From Gp6-AA40 sp035764385 (lineage in GTDB: Bacteria; Acidobacteriota; Vicinamibacteria; Vicinamibacterales; UBA2999), in contig DASTZI010000480.1 of assembly GCA_035764385.1 (NCBI GenBank), positions 1-6,306 of the forward strand: a DNA stretch of 6,306 bases, read 5' to 3'. The stretch's first letter is position 1; every line of letters begins with the position of its first letter. Shown one piece after another: positions 5,614 through 6,306 of the stretch. The notes under the pieces are model-generated. The model searched no databases. It was not told the origin of the DNA and worked only from the letters and a program-made list of their open reading frames with translations. A program made the position numbers and the translations under genes.

Positions 5614-6306
5614 ATGGACTCTCTTTTTAGCGACATTCGTTACGCCATAAGGAATCTGATTAAGCGTCCAGGTTTCACGACGGTTGCGGTGACCACTCTC
5701 GCGCTCGGTATCGGCGCCAACACTGCAATCTTCACACTGCTCTACGCAGTGAGCTTGAAGTCGCTGCCGGTAAGCGAGCCGCATGAACTGGTTCTCTTCA
5801 GCGAAGCTAGTAATGAAGGTACCTCGAACGGAGATCCGACGATCGGAGAGTGGCGGCGGTTTTCCTACTCGTCGTACAAATATTTTCTCGAGCATGATCA
5901 GAGTTACCAGGAATTAAGCGCGTTTCGCAGCGGCGAATCCCCGGTGAGTGTCACCACTGGCCGCGTGCAGGGGACTGAAGCCGCGCAACGCGCCTCCAGC
6001 CATCTGGTTTCCGGCAATTATTTCAAAGTCCTGCGTGTGAAGGCGTTACTGGGGCGCGTGCTTACTCCGGCGGACGACAAACCGGGCGCTCCTGCGGCAG
6101 CAGTGATGAGTTATGGCTACTGGAAGCAACACTGGAACGCAGATCCGCAGATTCTCAACAAAGAAATATTCCTGAACGGCAAGTCCTTTACCGTGGTCGG
6201 CGTAACTCCTCCCGAGTTTTTCGGTGAACGGGTGCGCCGCTCGCCTGATTTGTGGGTGCCGCTGGTTTTTCAACCGCAGATCGAGATGCGCGAATCTTAT
6301 CTCGAG
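5614..6306 (+). CDS. Second ADOP-type ABC permease, 5' part (runs off the right edge)
   Basis: The frame is open from the ATG at 5614 to the last base, giving 231 residues with no stop. The N-terminus MDSLFSDIRYAIRNLIKRPGF followed by TTLALGIGANTAIFT (27-41) is the hallmark start of ADOP/MacB permeases, with the first membrane segment at about 21-46. The visible rest is the first periplasmic MacB-like domain, with the family landmarks SGNYFKVL (133-140), LLGRVLTPADD (145-155), VVGVTPPEFFG (194-204) and DLWVPL (212-217). Most of the protein, including the FtsX loops, lies outside the window, so whether it is intact cannot be judged. It follows the phosphatase regulator by 22 bp and is probably co-transcribed with it. 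Sequence outside the core motifs differs strongly from permease 1, and its G+C content is lower, so the two are not a recent tandem duplication. No ATPase is adjacent on the visible side; it might share the one at 73-738. Confidence 0.93.
   Translation, partial: MDSLFSDIRYAIRNLIKRPGFTTVAVTTLALGIGANTAIFTLLYAVSLKSLPVSEPHELVLFSEASNEGTSNGDPTIGEWRRFSYSSYKYFLEHDQSYQELSAFRSGESPVSVTTGRVQGTEAAQRASSHLVSGNYFKVLRVKALLGRVLTPADDKPGAPAAAVMSYGYWKQHWNADPQILNKEIFLNGKSFTVVGVTPPEFFGERVRRSPDLWVPLVFQPQIEMRESYLE

Noticed and set aside
836..6306. Tandem duplication of the two permease genes
   Set aside because: Their shared stretches are limited to family-wide motifs near the N-terminus and periplasmic domain; the rest differs too much for a recent duplication.

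Overview
The window looks like a piece of an Acidobacteriota genome, or a close relative. The main reason is two very large MacB/FtsX-type permeases with the duplicated layout known as ADOP (acidobacterial duplicated orphan permease), here with a single-domain exported S9-like hydrolase. All genes lie on the + strand and are tightly packed. No RNA gene, mobile element or CRISPR array is visible.

Layout: (1) positions 1-76 hold the last codons of an upstream gene that I cannot identify. Its stop overlaps the next start as ATGA. (2) 73-738 is an ABC ATPase of the MacB/LolD type with all catalytic motifs but a variant D-loop. (3) After a 97 bp gap, 836-3283 is a complete 815-residue duplicated FtsX/MacB permease. 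(4) Eight bases later, 3292-4320 encodes a secreted alpha/beta hydrolase with a recognisable Ser-Asp-His triad. (5) After another 97 bp gap, which holds an imperfect hairpin, 4418-5590 encodes a response regulator: an NtrC-like receiver, an Arg-rich helical linker and an RsbU/SpoIIE-type PPM phosphatase. (6) After 22 bp and a strong ribosome binding site, a second ADOP-type permease starts at 5614 and runs off the right edge of the window.

How they may work together (inference): the ATPase and first permease probably form an inner-membrane MacB-like machine, which moves or releases substrates in the envelope rather than acting as a classical importer. The hydrolase, exported to the same compartment, could act on the same class of compound. 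The phosphatase regulator probably receives phosphate from a histidine kinase outside the window and acts on a partner-switching protein that is also not present here. The second permease is closely coupled to the regulator gene, so it may be expressed with it. Permease 1 is clearly richer in G+C than its neighbours, so the cluster may have been assembled from parts of different origin. Nothing here proves a new system. The least explained points are the shared locus of exported hydrolase, phosphatase regulator and two permeases, and the ATPase D-loop variant.
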